This document shows positions 7,766 to 15,960 of a stretch of 44,120 nucleotides of DNA, one piece after another (within the stretch, counting starts at the first letter, position 1; each line of letters starts with the position of its first letter). A model generated the notes under the pieces. The model made no database searches, was not told the DNA's origin, and saw only the letters and a program-made list of their open reading frames with translations. A program made the translations under genes and the position numbers. The stretch covers positions 1 through 44,120 of the forward strand of contig PAOI01000046.1 in assembly GCA_002707985.1 (NCBI GenBank). The letters are read 5' to 3'. Source of the DNA: Sphingomonas sp. Lineage in GTDB: Bacteria; Pseudomonadota; Alphaproteobacteria; Sphingomonadales; Sphingomonadaceae.

Positions 7766-8889
7766 GCGGCCCGGCGGCAGGAGCGAGCTGGTTTCAGCGT
7801 TTCCTGCTGCCGGGCTTCGCGCTCAAGGCGTTCATTATCGGCGGTGGCTATGCCACGGGCCGCGAACTCGCCGAATATTTCCTCGCCAGCGGGCCGGTCG
7901 GCGGTCTTGCCGGGATGGTGCTGGCAATGGCGCTGTGGAGCCTGATCGCGGCGGTCACCTTCGCCTTTGCCCAGATGACCGGCGCCTATGAATATCGTGC
8001 CTTTTTTACCCGGTTGCTGGGGCCGGGATGGCGGCTGTTCGAAATGGCCTATCTGATCTTCATCGTGCTGGTGCTGGCGGTGTTCGGCGCGACCGCAGGC
8101 GCGATCGGCGAAGCGATGTTCGGCTGGCCGGGCTTTGTCGGGGCTGGATTGCTCGCCGTCGCGATCCTGCTGGTGACGTCGTTCGGCGAAACGATGGTCG
8201 AGCGCCTGTTCAAATTCGCCTCGATCGCGCTGTACGGGGTCTATGCCGCTTTCCTGATCCTCAGCCTGTCGCGTTTCGGCGACCGCATCCTTGCCGGGTT
8301 CGAGACGTCGGCGCCGAGCGACGGCTGGCTGACCGGGGGGATCACCTATGCCAGCTATAATATCGTGGGTGCCGTCGTCATCCTGCCGGTGCTGCGCCAC
8401 CTCACCGGCAGGCGTGACGCGCTGATCGCCGGCGCACTCGCCGGTCCTCTGGCGATGCTGCCGGCGATCCTTTTCTTCATCTGCATGGTGGGTTTCTATC
8501 CGGGCATCGGCGACGAGACGCTGCCGAGCGATTTCCTGCTCAGCCGCCTCAACGTCCCGGCTTTTCACTGGCTGTTTCAGGGGATGATCTTCATCGCGCT
8601 GCTCGAAAGCGGGGTGGGGGCGGTCCATTCGATCAATGAACGCATCGCCGGGGTTGCCGATGCGCGCGGGAGCAGCTTCGGCCCCGGCGCTCGCGCCTTG
8701 TTCGGTGCGCTGTTGTTGATCGGGTGCATGTTCGTCGCCGACCGGGTCGGCCTCGTGGAACTGATCGCCAGCGGCTATAGGCTGCTCGCCATCCTGTTCC
8801 TCTTCGTCTTCGTTCTGCCGGTGCTCACTCTGGGCGTCGCTCGCCTGTTGCGAACACCGGCGCCTCCATCGGAAAGGGTATCTGCATGA
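7762..8889 (+). CDS. YkvI-like inner-membrane transporter
   Basis: A 375-aa polytopic protein with about ten hydrophobic segments. The first (FALKAFIIGGGYATGRELAEYF) carries the unwound-helix Gly-rich motif seen in the APC superfamily; the LESGVGAVHSINERIAG loop also fits the YkvI family. YkvI proteins are predicted amino-acid-like transporters of unproven substrate. It overlaps dgcN by four bases upstream and the serine hydrolase by four bases downstream. In context it is the likely inner-membrane importer for the product of the periplasmic peptidases. Direction and substrate are inference. Confidence 0.8.
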   Translation: MSGPAAGASWFQRFLLPGFALKAFIIGGGYATGRELAEYFLASGPVGGLAGMVLAMALWSLIAAVTFAFAQMTGAYEYRAFFTRLLGPGWRLFEMAYLIFIVLVLAVFGATAGAIGEAMFGWPGFVGAGLLAVAILLVTSFGETMVERLFKFASIALYGVYAAFLILSLSRFGDRILAGFETSAPSDGWLTGGITYASYNIVGAVVILPVLRHLTGRRDALIAGALAGPLAMLPAILFFICMVGFYPGIGDETLPSDFLLSRLNVPAFHWLFQGMIFIALLESGVGAVHSINERIAGVADARGSSFGPGARALFGALLLIGCMFVADRVGLVELIASGYRLLAILFLFVFVLPVLTLGVARLLRTPAPPSERVSA

Positions 8890-10478
8890 TCCGCATGTTC
8901 CGTCCCGCCGCTGCGCTGTCCGCGCTATTGCTTGGCCTGTTGCCCGGCGCAGCGCTCGCCGATCCGCCCGCCGGTTTCGTTGCGCATGTCGAGGAGTTGC
9001 GGCAGCGCAGCGGCTCGCCCGGCATCGCTATCGCGATCGTCGAACATGGTCAGCCGACGCTGGTTCGCGGCTGGGGCGTCCGCGAGATCGGCAAGCCCTC
9101 GCCGGTCGACGCCGATACGCTGTTCCAGATCGGATCGTCGGGCAAGGCATTCACTGTCGCTGCGCTCGCGTTGCTGGTCGATCGCGGGCAGCTCGGCTGG
9201 GACGACAAGGTGATCGATCACATGCCGTGGTTCCGGATGTACGATCCCTGGGTGACGAACGAAATGACGGTGCGCGACCTTCTGACGCATCGCAGCGGGC
9301 TCGGGCTGGGGCAGGGGGACCTGTTGTTCGTCCCGCGCGGATCGCTCAGCCGCAGGGAAACGGTCGAACGGTTGCGCTATATGAAGCCCGCGACGAGTTT
9401 CCGCTCGGCCTATGCCTACGACAATATTCTCTACACTGCCGCGGGGCAGCTGATCGAGGAAGTGAGCAGCAAAAGCTGGGAAGACTTCATCACCGATGAA
9501 TTGCTGCGCCCCGCAGGTATGGCGCGCGCCACCGCGACCAACGAAGCCCGGCTCGCCGATGCCAATCGCGCACATCCGCATGCGCGGGTGAGCGGCGTGA
9601 TCCGCGGCGACGGGCCGATCACTGCGCTCAACGAACGCGAGGTATATATCAGCGCCAATGCCGCGCCCGCAGGTGGGCTCGCGCTGAGCGCCGGCGAACT
9701 CGCGCGCTGGTTGCAGATCCAGCTCGGTCACGGCGCGCTGCCCGAAGGAGGGCGGCTGTACAGCGAGGCTTCGGCGTTTGAAATGTGGACGCCGGTAACG
9801 CCGATGCCGGTTCCGGCATGGCCCGCTCCGATCGATGCGGCGCTGCCCAGCTACAACAGCTACGCGCTCGGCTGGACCGTCGAGGATTATCACGGCGTCA
9901 AGGTGATCGAACATGGCGGCGGCGTTTATGGATCGATCACCATGGTCGTGCTGCTGCCCGATCAGGATGTCGGCTTTGCCATCGTCGTCAATTCGGAGGA
10001 ATCAGAGCTGCGACGCGGGCTGATGTACGAATTGCTCGACCATTATACCGGGCGACCGCCCGAAGACTGGTTCGGGCGGTTCGACCAGTTCATGAACGCG
10101 ATGGTCGATGGCGGAAAAGCGGCGCTGGCTGCCTCGCACACCGAAGCGGCGCCGGGTGGCCCCTCGCTGCCGCTGGATCGCTATGTCGGCACCTATCGCG
10201 ACCCCTGGTATGGCGATGTTGTGGTCGGGCGCGACGGCGACGGGCTTACGATCGATTTCACGACGACCCCGAACATGAAGGGGCGGCTGGAACAGTATCA
10301 ATATGACAGCTTCGTCACCCGCTTTACCGACACCGATATCGAAAATGCGATCGTGACGTTTCAGCTCAACGATGATGGCTCGGTCGATCGCGTGAAGATG
10401 CGCGTCGAAAGCCCGATCGCCGATTTCAGCTATGATTATCGCGACCTGGATCTGCGCCCTGTGGAGAATGCCCGATGA
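8886..10478 (+). CDS. Secreted serine hydrolase (beta-lactamase/D-aminopeptidase family)
   Basis: A 530-aa exported enzyme with a signal peptide ending near ALADPPAG (residue about 25). The catalytic motifs of the penicillin-recognising fold are SSGK (84-87), YDN (178-180) and an HGGG segment (EHGGGVYGS). A C-terminal all-beta domain from about residue 425 (LDRYVGTYRDPWYGDVVV) resembles DUF3471, often attached to this fold. Unlike the hydrolase at 1253 it has no C-terminal membrane helices, so it should be free in the periplasm. Start and stop both overlap neighbours in the operon. Likely job: removing D-residues or cutting D-containing peptides before uptake; beta-lactam hydrolysis is not excluded. 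Confidence 0.87.
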   Translation: MIRMFRPAAALSALLLGLLPGAALADPPAGFVAHVEELRQRSGSPGIAIAIVEHGQPTLVRGWGVREIGKPSPVDADTLFQIGSSGKAFTVAALALLVDRGQLGWDDKVIDHMPWFRMYDPWVTNEMTVRDLLTHRSGLGLGQGDLLFVPRGSLSRRETVERLRYMKPATSFRSAYAYDNILYTAAGQLIEEVSSKSWEDFITDELLRPAGMARATATNEARLADANRAHPHARVSGVIRGDGPITALNEREVYISANAAPAGGLALSAGELARWLQIQLGHGALPEGGRLYSEASAFEMWTPVTPMPVPAWPAPIDAALPSYNSYALGWTVEDYHGVKVIEHGGGVYGSITMVVLLPDQDVGFAIVVNSEESELRRGLMYELLDHYTGRPPEDWFGRFDQFMNAMVDGGKAALAASHTEAAPGGPSLPLDRYVGTYRDPWYGDVVVGRDGDGLTIDFTTTPNMKGRLEQYQYDSFVTRFTDTDIENAIVTFQLNDDGSVDRVKMRVESPIADFSYDYRDLDLRPVENAR

Positions 10479-11662
10479 AACGCCTGATCTCGCTGACTGC
10501 GTTGCTGCTCGCTGGTTGCGCAACGACGCCGCATCCGACGCTCCAACAGGCAAAATCGCTGCATGACCGGCTGATCGTACTCGACACGCATCTCGATACG
10601 CCGCTGCATTTTCAGCGACCGGGATGGGATTTCGCCGGCCATCACGATCCGGCGACCGATCTGGTGCAGGTCGATATGGAGCGGATGGAGGATGGCGACC
10701 TCGATGGCGGATTCTTCGCGATCTACACGGAGCAGGGTCCGCTGACAGCGCAGGGCTATGCCGATGCGCTCGCCTTTGCGCGCGGGCGGTCGGACCTGAT
10801 CGATCGCACGCTGGCGCGCTATCCCGATCGCATCGTTCCGGTGACGACAGCGGCGCAGGCACGCGCTGCGGCGGCGGCGGGCAAGCTGATCGCGTTCAAA
10901 AGCATGGAGAACAGCTATCCGATCGGCGAGGATCTGTCGCTGATGCGGGAATTCTATGACCGTGGCGTGCGGCTGATGGGGCCGGTGCACGGCAAGAACA
11001 ACGAATTTGCCGACAGCGCGACCGACGAACCGCGCTGGCACGGCCTGAGTCCGCTGGGCCGGCAATGGGTGGCCGAAGCGAACCGGCTGGGCATCGTCAT
11101 CGATGCCAGCCACGCGTCGGACGAAAGTTTTGATCAGCTGCTTTCGCTGTCCACTGCGCCGATCCTCCTGTCGCATTCCAGCGCACGCTGGGCGAGCGAT
11201 CAGCCGCGCAATCTGGACGACGGGCGCATTCGCGCGCTGGCGGCGAAGGGCGGCGCGATCTGCGTCAGCACCATCTATCTGTCCGAAATGCATATGGGGC
11301 CGGAGCGCGAAAAGCTGTTCACCGACTATGAGCATATGGACAGCATGACGCCCGAGCAGCAGGCCGATCTCGCTCGCAAATGGCGCGAACTCGACCGGAC
11401 CGAGCCGATGTGGAGCGTCGATTTCGACCGCTATATGGAGCAGGTGCTGCATGTGATCGAAGTCGCCGGAGTGGATCACACCTGTTTCGGCGGCGATTGG
11501 GACGGCGGCGGCGGCTTTCCGGGCTTTCAGGACATCTCCATGTTGCCGGTGGTGACGCAGCGGCTGCTCGAAGCCGGCTACACCGAAACCGACCTCGCCA
11601 AGATGTGGGGCGGCAACATCCTGCGCATAGTGGAAGCGGCTCAGGCGAACGCGGAACAATAG
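10475..11662 (+). CDS. Membrane dipeptidase lipoprotein, peptidase family M19
   Basis: A 395-aa zinc dipeptidase with a lipobox LLAGC (Cys15), so it is probably a lipoprotein. The M19 ligands can all be placed: H39 and D41 (DTHLDTP), E145 (SMENSYPIG), H213 (DASHAS) and H234 (LSHSSAR). FGGDWDGGG near residue 345 corresponds to the conserved G-x-D-x-D-G segment. M19 enzymes hydrolyse dipeptides and tolerate a D-residue at the C-terminal position, which suits L-Ala-D-Glu or similar compounds. It is the last gene of the operon, overlapping the serine hydrolase by ATGA, and is followed by a hairpin. Confidence 0.92.
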   Translation: MKRLISLTALLLAGCATTPHPTLQQAKSLHDRLIVLDTHLDTPLHFQRPGWDFAGHHDPATDLVQVDMERMEDGDLDGGFFAIYTEQGPLTAQGYADALAFARGRSDLIDRTLARYPDRIVPVTTAAQARAAAAAGKLIAFKSMENSYPIGEDLSLMREFYDRGVRLMGPVHGKNNEFADSATDEPRWHGLSPLGRQWVAEANRLGIVIDASHASDESFDQLLSLSTAPILLSHSSARWASDQPRNLDDGRIRALAAKGGAICVSTIYLSEMHMGPEREKLFTDYEHMDSMTPEQQADLARKWRELDRTEPMWSVDFDRYMEQVLHVIEVAGVDHTCFGGDWDGGGGFPGFQDISMLPVVTQRLLEAGYTETDLAKMWGGNILRIVEAAQANAEQ

Positions 11663-11665
11663 TCT

Positions 11666-11686
11666 CCTCCCCCTGACGGGGGGAGG
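11666..11686. terminator. GC-rich hairpin between convergent genes
   Basis: CCTCCCCC (11666-11673) pairs with GGGGGAGG (11679-11686) across a five-base loop. It lies directly after the dipeptidase stop and before the Lrp gene end, so it may serve both strands. No clear T-run follows on the plus strand. Confidence 0.55.
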
Positions 11687-11704
11687 AAGGTTTGTGGTTC
11701 CTGC

Positions 11705-12169
11705 TCAAACCTGCACTGCCGTCGTGGCCTTGATTTCCGACAGCGCCATGGTCGAATTGATTTCCTGCACCCCGGGCAGCTTCGACAATTTGTCGAAGAA
11801 GAAGCGTTCATAGGCTTCGATGTCGCGCGTCACGATGCGCAACATGAAATCGACCGGTCCCATCAGCACATAGCATTCGAGCACCTCGGGAAAGCCGCGG
11901 ATCGCGGCGCTGAACTCGTCGAGATGCGCGCGGCCATGCGCGTTCAGCTTCACCTGCGCGAATATTTGGGCGTTCATTCCGATCTTCTGGCGATCGACCA
12001 GCGCGACGCGGCGTGTGATGATCCCTTCGCGTTCCATCCGGTCGATGCGCCGCCAGCAGGGCGAAGCCGACAGGCCGACCGCTTCGGCAATTTCGGCGGT
12101 CGATCGTGAGCAATCCTCCTGAAGTAGCCTCAGGATAGATCGTTCGTATCTATCGAGATTATCCGGCAT
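11705..12169 (-). CDS. Lrp/AsnC family transcriptional regulator
   Basis: A 154-aa regulator with an N-terminal helix-turn-helix (residues about 3-55, LDRYERSILRLLQEDCSRSTAEIAEAVGLSASPCWRRIDRME) and a C-terminal RAM ligand-binding domain (about 65-145, with YVLMGPVDFMLRIVTRDIEAYERFF). Lrp/AsnC proteins sense amino acids and usually control a neighbouring catabolic or transport gene. It is divergent from the amino acid dehydrogenase at 12295 across 125 bases, the classic arrangement for local control of that dehydrogenase. The effector is not readable from sequence. Confidence 0.93.
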   Translation of the reverse strand: MPDNLDRYERSILRLLQEDCSRSTAEIAEAVGLSASPCWRRIDRMEREGIITRRVALVDRQKIGMNAQIFAQVKLNAHGRAHLDEFSAAIRGFPEVLECYVLMGPVDFMLRIVTRDIEAYERFFFDKLSKLPGVQEINSTMALSEIKATTAVQV

Positions 12170-12294
12170 GATTATCCCATATATAAGGGTACACAGGATA
12201 TCTCTGTCTCAAAATGCCGATTGCTCGTCAATTCGGGTCAGCTTTTCCTGCTGCGATGCGCGACAAAACCGTCATCACAAAATGGAGTTGAGCG

Positions 12295-13425
12295 ATGGTA
12301 ATGACGCACAGCGACCGGGCGCTCCCGCCCGAGCGGGTCTGCCCGGTGGAAGACCCTGTATCCGGCCTGAGCGGCGTGATCGTGATTCACTCGACCGCGC
12401 TCGGCCCAGCCGCTGGCGGTTGCCGCTTCTGGCACTATGAAAATCCGGCCGCGGCCGTCGACGATGCGCTGCGTCTGGCGGAGGGCATGGCGTACAAGAA
12501 CGCCGTGGCAGAGCTGCCGCTGGGCGGCGGCAAGGCCGTGCTGCGCATGCCCGAACCGCCCTTCAGCCGGACGCAGCTGTTCGCGGCGTTCGGTCGCGCG
12601 GTGAAAGCGCTCGACGGCAGCTATGTCACCGCCGAGGATGTCGGCACCAGCGTAAGCGATATGGAAGTGGTGGCGCGCGAGACGCGGCATGTTGCGGGGC
12701 TGCCGTCCTTGCCCGGTCGCCCCGGAGGCGATCCTTCGCCATGGACCGCGCGTGGCGTGCTCGAAGGGATGCGGATTGCCGCCGAGCTGCGTCTGGGGCG
12801 CGATCTGTCCGAATGCACGGTTGCCGTACAGGGGCTGGGTCATGTCGGCGCGCATCTTGTGCGCCTGCTCCACGCTGCCGGAGCGCGATTGATCGTCGCC
12901 GATCCCAAGCCGGGCGTCGCCGCCAGGCTTGCGGTCGAATGCGACGCAGAGATCATGTCGAAAGACGCGATCGTCGATGCCCGCGCCGACATTTTCGCGC
13001 CATGCGCATTGGGCGGGGTGCTCAACGTGGAAACCGCGATGCGGCTCAATGCGCGGGTGGTCTGCGGCGCTGCGAATAATCAGCTCGCAGACGACCGGGC
13101 AGCGGCAATGCTCGCGGCGCGCGATATTCTCTATGCGCCCGATTATGTGGTCAATGCCGGCGGGATAATCAGCGTCGCGGCGGAATATCTGCGCTGGGAC
13201 GCAAGCGAGGTTCAGCGCCGCGTCGACGGTACGGGCGCGCGCCTGCTTCGCGTGTTTCGCGAGGCGGACGAGGCCGGGGTCGTGCCGAGCGCGGCAGCGG
13301 AGGCACTCGCGCGCCGCGTCATCGCGACCGGACATGCCGAGACCGCCGACGCGGCGTCGGGAGGCGGCAATACGTCGCGCAAAGCCGAATCCGGCAGCGC
13401 GAGTCGCGAGCCGGTTCCTGTCTGA
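12295..13425 (+). CDS. Leu/Phe/Val/Glu-type amino acid dehydrogenase
   Basis: A 376-aa NAD(P)-dependent oxidative deaminase of the Glu/Leu/Phe/Val dehydrogenase superfamily, close to the usual length of leucine dehydrogenases. The active-site lysines are in GMAYKNA (K68) and PLGGGKAV (K80). TAEDVGTSVSDMEVVARETRHVAG matches the leucine/phenylalanine branch. A Rossmann motif VQGLGHVGAHL begins near residue 180. GGAG precedes the ATG by seven bases. The Lrp regulator faces it. It could feed amino nitrogen from peptides taken up by the upstream locus into central metabolism, but substrate preference cannot be fixed from sequence alone. Confidence 0.88.
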   Translation: MVMTHSDRALPPERVCPVEDPVSGLSGVIVIHSTALGPAAGGCRFWHYENPAAAVDDALRLAEGMAYKNAVAELPLGGGKAVLRMPEPPFSRTQLFAAFGRAVKALDGSYVTAEDVGTSVSDMEVVARETRHVAGLPSLPGRPGGDPSPWTARGVLEGMRIAAELRLGRDLSECTVAVQGLGHVGAHLVRLLHAAGARLIVADPKPGVAARLAVECDAEIMSKDAIVDARADIFAPCALGGVLNVETAMRLNARVVCGAANNQLADDRAAAMLAARDILYAPDYVVNAGGIISVAAEYLRWDASEVQRRVDGTGARLLRVFREADEAGVVPSAAAEALARRVIATGHAETADAASGGGNTSRKAESGSASREPVPV

Positions 13426-13436
13426 CTCAAGGGAAA

Positions 13437-13472
13437 CCCTCCGCCGATGAATGCATCGGCGGAGGGTTGTTG
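13437..13472. terminator. Strong bidirectional terminator
   Basis: A perfect 13-bp stem (13437-13449 with 13454-13466, CCCTCCGCCGATG arm) closes a four-base loop and is followed by TTGTTG. It sits between the convergent dehydrogenase and pirin genes, and the complementary strand also gives a hairpin leading out of the pirin gene. Confidence 0.85.
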
Positions 13473-13474
13473 CA

Positions 13475-14173
13475 TCAGGCTGCGTCGACCAGAACGATCT
13501 CGCTGTCCTCGATCGCAGTGACGTTCAACACCGCGACATTCTCGATCGCGGCGCCGTCGCGCGCGTGCACGCGGACGCCGTTGACTTCGACAGCGCCGGT
13601 GGCCGGGACCAGATAGCCGCGCCGGTCGTCGCCCAGCTTGTATTCGGCGCTTTCGCCGGCGCGCAACGTAGCGCCGATCACTCTGGCGTCGGTTCGGATG
13701 GGCAGCGCATCGCCGTCTTCGGCAAAGCCCGAAGCGAGCGTCACGAACTGGCCCGCGCGGTCCCCCTTGGGAAAGGGCTTGGCGCCCCAGCTCGGTGCTT
13801 CGCCCTGCCGGGTGGGCAGGATCCAGATCTGGAAGATCTGTGTGACTTCGTCCTCCATATTATATTCGCTGTGCGCGATGCCGGTCCCGGCGCTCATCAC
13901 CTGAACATCGCCCGCTTCGGTACGACCGTGATTGCCCAGATTGTCCTTGTGGGTGATCGCGCCTTTGCGGACATAGGTGATGATTTCCATGTCGCGGTGC
14001 GGATGCGGCGGGAAACCGCTTTGCGGCTGGATCGTATCGTCGTTCCAGACACGCAGATTGCCCCAGTGCATCCGCTGCGGATCGTGATAATTGGCGAACG
14101 AGAAATGGTGCTTGGCATCCAACCAGCCATGATTGGCGCCACCCAGGCTCGTATAGGGTCTCAGTTCGATCAT
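13475..14173 (-). CDS. Pirin family protein (quercetinase-like bicupin)
   Basis: A 232-aa bicupin of the pirin/YhhW family. The metal site is complete: H57 and H59 (PPHPHRDMEIITY), H101 and E103 (GIAHSEYN). Several bacterial pirins act as quercetin 2,3-dioxygenases; others have no known substrate. The start at 14173 lies eight bases after GGGAG; an ATG two codons earlier is too close to that site. A much longer reading through the upstream sequence is not credible because it runs antisense through the LysR gene. It forms a pair with the small gene at 14200 and faces the LysR regulator, its likely controller. Confidence 0.92.
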   Translation of the reverse strand: MIELRPYTSLGGANHGWLDAKHHFSFANYHDPQRMHWGNLRVWNDDTIQPQSGFPPHPHRDMEIITYVRKGAITHKDNLGNHGRTEAGDVQVMSAGTGIAHSEYNMEDEVTQIFQIWILPTRQGEAPSWGAKPFPKGDRAGQFVTLASGFAEDGDALPIRTDARVIGATLRAGESAEYKLGDDRRGYLVPATGAVEVNGVRVHARDGAAIENVAVLNVTAIEDSEIVLVDAA

Positions 14174-14199
14174 CGTCATTCTCCCGTAACAGATTGAAA

Positions 14200-14514
14200 T
14201 CAATGCACCAAAAGGCTCAGCGCTTGGATCTGGGCGGCGTTGAAGCCAAACTGCTCCAGCCGCTCGGTTTCTTCCGGCGACGCCTGGCCCGTTGTGCTGC
14301 TGGCGCAGATGAAACGGCGGACTGCCTCCAGCCGTGGATCGGCAAGCGGCAGTGCGGGGCCAGCGCCCAGCCACCGCTGAAGCGGCGCGACAAGCCGCCG
14401 TGCAACGCCGGTGCGATCGGACGCGCTGCCGCAACCGCAGTTCGAAACATCGTGCAACGCGACTGCCACGGCCATCCATTCGGTCTTGGTCAGGATCGGG
14501 TCTCCGGGCTGCAT
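14200..14514 (-). CDS. Small protein of unknown function upstream of pirin
   Basis: About 104 residues, not recognised. It starts MQPGDPILTKTEWMAVAVALHD, contains a Cys pair (NCGCGS), and ends FNAAQIQALSLLVH; no signal peptide or membrane helix is evident. The start at 14514 is preferred because GGAGATGAGA precedes it; ATG codons at 14520 and 14526 are alternatives. It is 26 bases upstream of the pirin start in the same orientation, so the two are probably co-transcribed and opposed to the LysR gene. Confidence 0.6.
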   Translation of the reverse strand: MQPGDPILTKTEWMAVAVALHDVSNCGCGSASDRTGVARRLVAPLQRWLGAGPALPLADPRLEAVRRFICASSTTGQASPEETERLEQFGFNAAQIQALSLLVH

Positions 14515-14547
14515 TCTCATCTCCATCGCCGTTGCCCGCCCTAATTA

Positions 14548-14598
14548 GTTCTTGTGAACCATTCTGTTCAGTGGGATAAAATCGGATAAACTGTTCAG
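14548..14598. promoter_or_regulatory. Candidate LysR control region with dyad and repeats
   Basis: The gap between the LysR gene and the pirin pair contains a dyad GTTC-TTGT-GAAC (14548-14559) and two direct copies of CTGTTCAG (14564-14571 and 14591-14598) whose starts are 27 bases apart. It also holds GGATAAA twice. LysR-type proteins bind such gaps, and tandem boxes suit their tetrameric binding. Which element is used is unknown. Confidence 0.45.
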
Positions 14599-14608
14599 GA
14601 AAGTTGAA

Positions 14609-15535
14609 ATGGTAAGCCCCGGCACGCCGACCTATGACCAGATCCGGCTGTTCCTTGCCGTCGTGGAAACGGGCAGTTTTGCGAGCGCCGGTCGCAAGCT
14701 CAATCGCGCGGTGTCGGTGGTCAGCTATGGCATCGCCAATCTGGAAGCGCAGCTGGGGCTGCAATTGTTCGAGCGGGAAGGAACCCGGCGCCCGCGGCTG
14801 ACCGATGCCGGACAGGCGATCCTCGCCGAAGCGCTCACCATTGCCCAGGGAATGGACGGGCTGCGCGCCACGGCAAAGGGGTTGCTGGAAGGGCTGGAAG
14901 CAGAGGTCAGTCTGGCGGTCGATGTCATGCTGCCTTCCGATCGGCTGGGTGAAGTGCTGCGCAGCTTCAACACGGCATTCCCCACTGTCTCGCTGCGACT
15001 GCATGTCGAGGCGCTGGGCGCGGTGACCGCACTGGTGCTTGACGAACAGGCGGACATCGCGATCAGTGGCCCGCTGGTCACCGGGTTCGACGGGCTCGAA
15101 CGGATATCGGCAGGAAGCGTCAAGCTGATTCCCGTCGCCGCGCCCGATCATCCGCTGGCGCGGCTGGCCGAACCCGTTCCGGGGGCCGCGCGCGAACATA
15201 TCCAGCTGGTGCTGACCGATCGCTCGCCCTTGACTGCCGGACAGGATTTCGCAGTGCGCAGCCCGCGCACCTGGCGGTTGGCGGATCTGGGCGCGAAGCA
15301 TGCACTACTGCGCGAAGGGGTGGGGTGGGGCAATATGCCCCTGCCGATGGTCGAGGGCGATCTGATGACCGGGGCCCTTGTCCGGCTGCACCTGCCAGAC
15401 GATCCGGGCGGATTATATCGGTTTCACGCGATTCATCGGCGTGCCGCGCCGCCGGGGCCGGCTGCCTGTTGGCTGCGCGACCGGTTTGTCGAAACGGGGA
15501 AAGCGCATCCCGATCCCGATCTTCCCGACGCGTGA
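14609..15535 (+). CDS. LysR family transcriptional regulator
   Basis: A 308-aa LysR-type regulator. Residues about 9-66 form the winged helix-turn-helix (FLAVVETGSFASAGRKLNRAVSVVSYGIANLEAQLGLQLFERE). The remainder is the periplasmic-binding-protein-like effector domain (SLAVDVMLPSDRLGEVLRSF and following). It is divergent from the small gene and pirin, the standard layout for LysR control. Effector unknown. Confidence 0.93.
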   Translation: MVSPGTPTYDQIRLFLAVVETGSFASAGRKLNRAVSVVSYGIANLEAQLGLQLFEREGTRRPRLTDAGQAILAEALTIAQGMDGLRATAKGLLEGLEAEVSLAVDVMLPSDRLGEVLRSFNTAFPTVSLRLHVEALGAVTALVLDEQADIAISGPLVTGFDGLERISAGSVKLIPVAAPDHPLARLAEPVPGAAREHIQLVLTDRSPLTAGQDFAVRSPRTWRLADLGAKHALLREGVGWGNMPLPMVEGDLMTGALVRLHLPDDPGGLYRFHAIHRRAAPPGPAACWLRDRFVETGKAHPDPDLPDA

Positions 15536-15590
15536 GGCGGGCGGACGGAGCTTTTGCGCTACCGGTCGGAGCGGGAAATATACACCGGCT

Positions 15591-15959
15591 TCAATCCAGT
15601 AATTGGCGCAGCAATTCCAAAAGGTCATCGGGCTCGAACGGCTTTTCGATGCTGGCGGTGGCGCCGGCGCGCCGCGCGACGACCAGCGCATCATCCCCCT
15701 GCATGCGCGCACCGCCCGACATGGCCACGATCGGCAAGTCGACATTCCGTTCGCGAAGCGCGAGGATCACTTCGATTCCCTGCCCGCGTACCATCACCAT
15801 GTCGGACAATACCAGCGCGGGCCGGAAACGGGCGAAGGTTTCCAGCGCTTCTTCGCCATCGGCGGCTGTTGCCACCTCATAGCCATAGGCGGACAGGAGC
15901 ATGGTGAGCGATTTGCGCACCGGCTCCTCATCGTCGACCACCAGAATTTTGTGCGACAC
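15591..15959 (-). CDS. Single-domain response regulator (CheY-like)
   Basis: A 122-aa receiver domain with no output domain. The acidic pair is in VVDDEE (D9, D10), the phosphoacceptor is D53 (LSDMVM), the switch residue is Ser in VAMSGGAR, and the conserved lysine is in IEKPFEPDD. I chose GTG at 15959 because GGAGGGG precedes it at good distance; an upstream in-frame ATG at 15983 lies inside the kinase gene. It follows the kinase stop by one base and is almost certainly its phosphorylation partner. Signalling must pass by protein contact or a further phosphotransfer. Confidence 0.88.
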   Translation of the reverse strand: MSHKILVVDDEEPVRKSLTMLLSAYGYEVATAADGEEALETFARFRPALVLSDMVMVRGQGIEVILALRERNVDLPIVAMSGGARMQGDDALVVARRAGATASIEKPFEPDDLLELLRQLLD

Positions 15960-15960
15960 G

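Noticed and set aside
477..13425. A beta-lactam resistance island
   Set aside because: Serine hydrolases with the beta-lactamase fold are present, but the company of DgcA, DgcN, M19 dipeptidase and a TonB receptor fits peptide use better, and no resistance-type regulator (AmpR, BlaR) is present.
14174..15301. An N-terminal extension making pirin a 608-residue protein
   Set aside because: The extension runs antisense through the small upstream gene's region and the LysR gene. The true start at 14173 has a good ribosome site.
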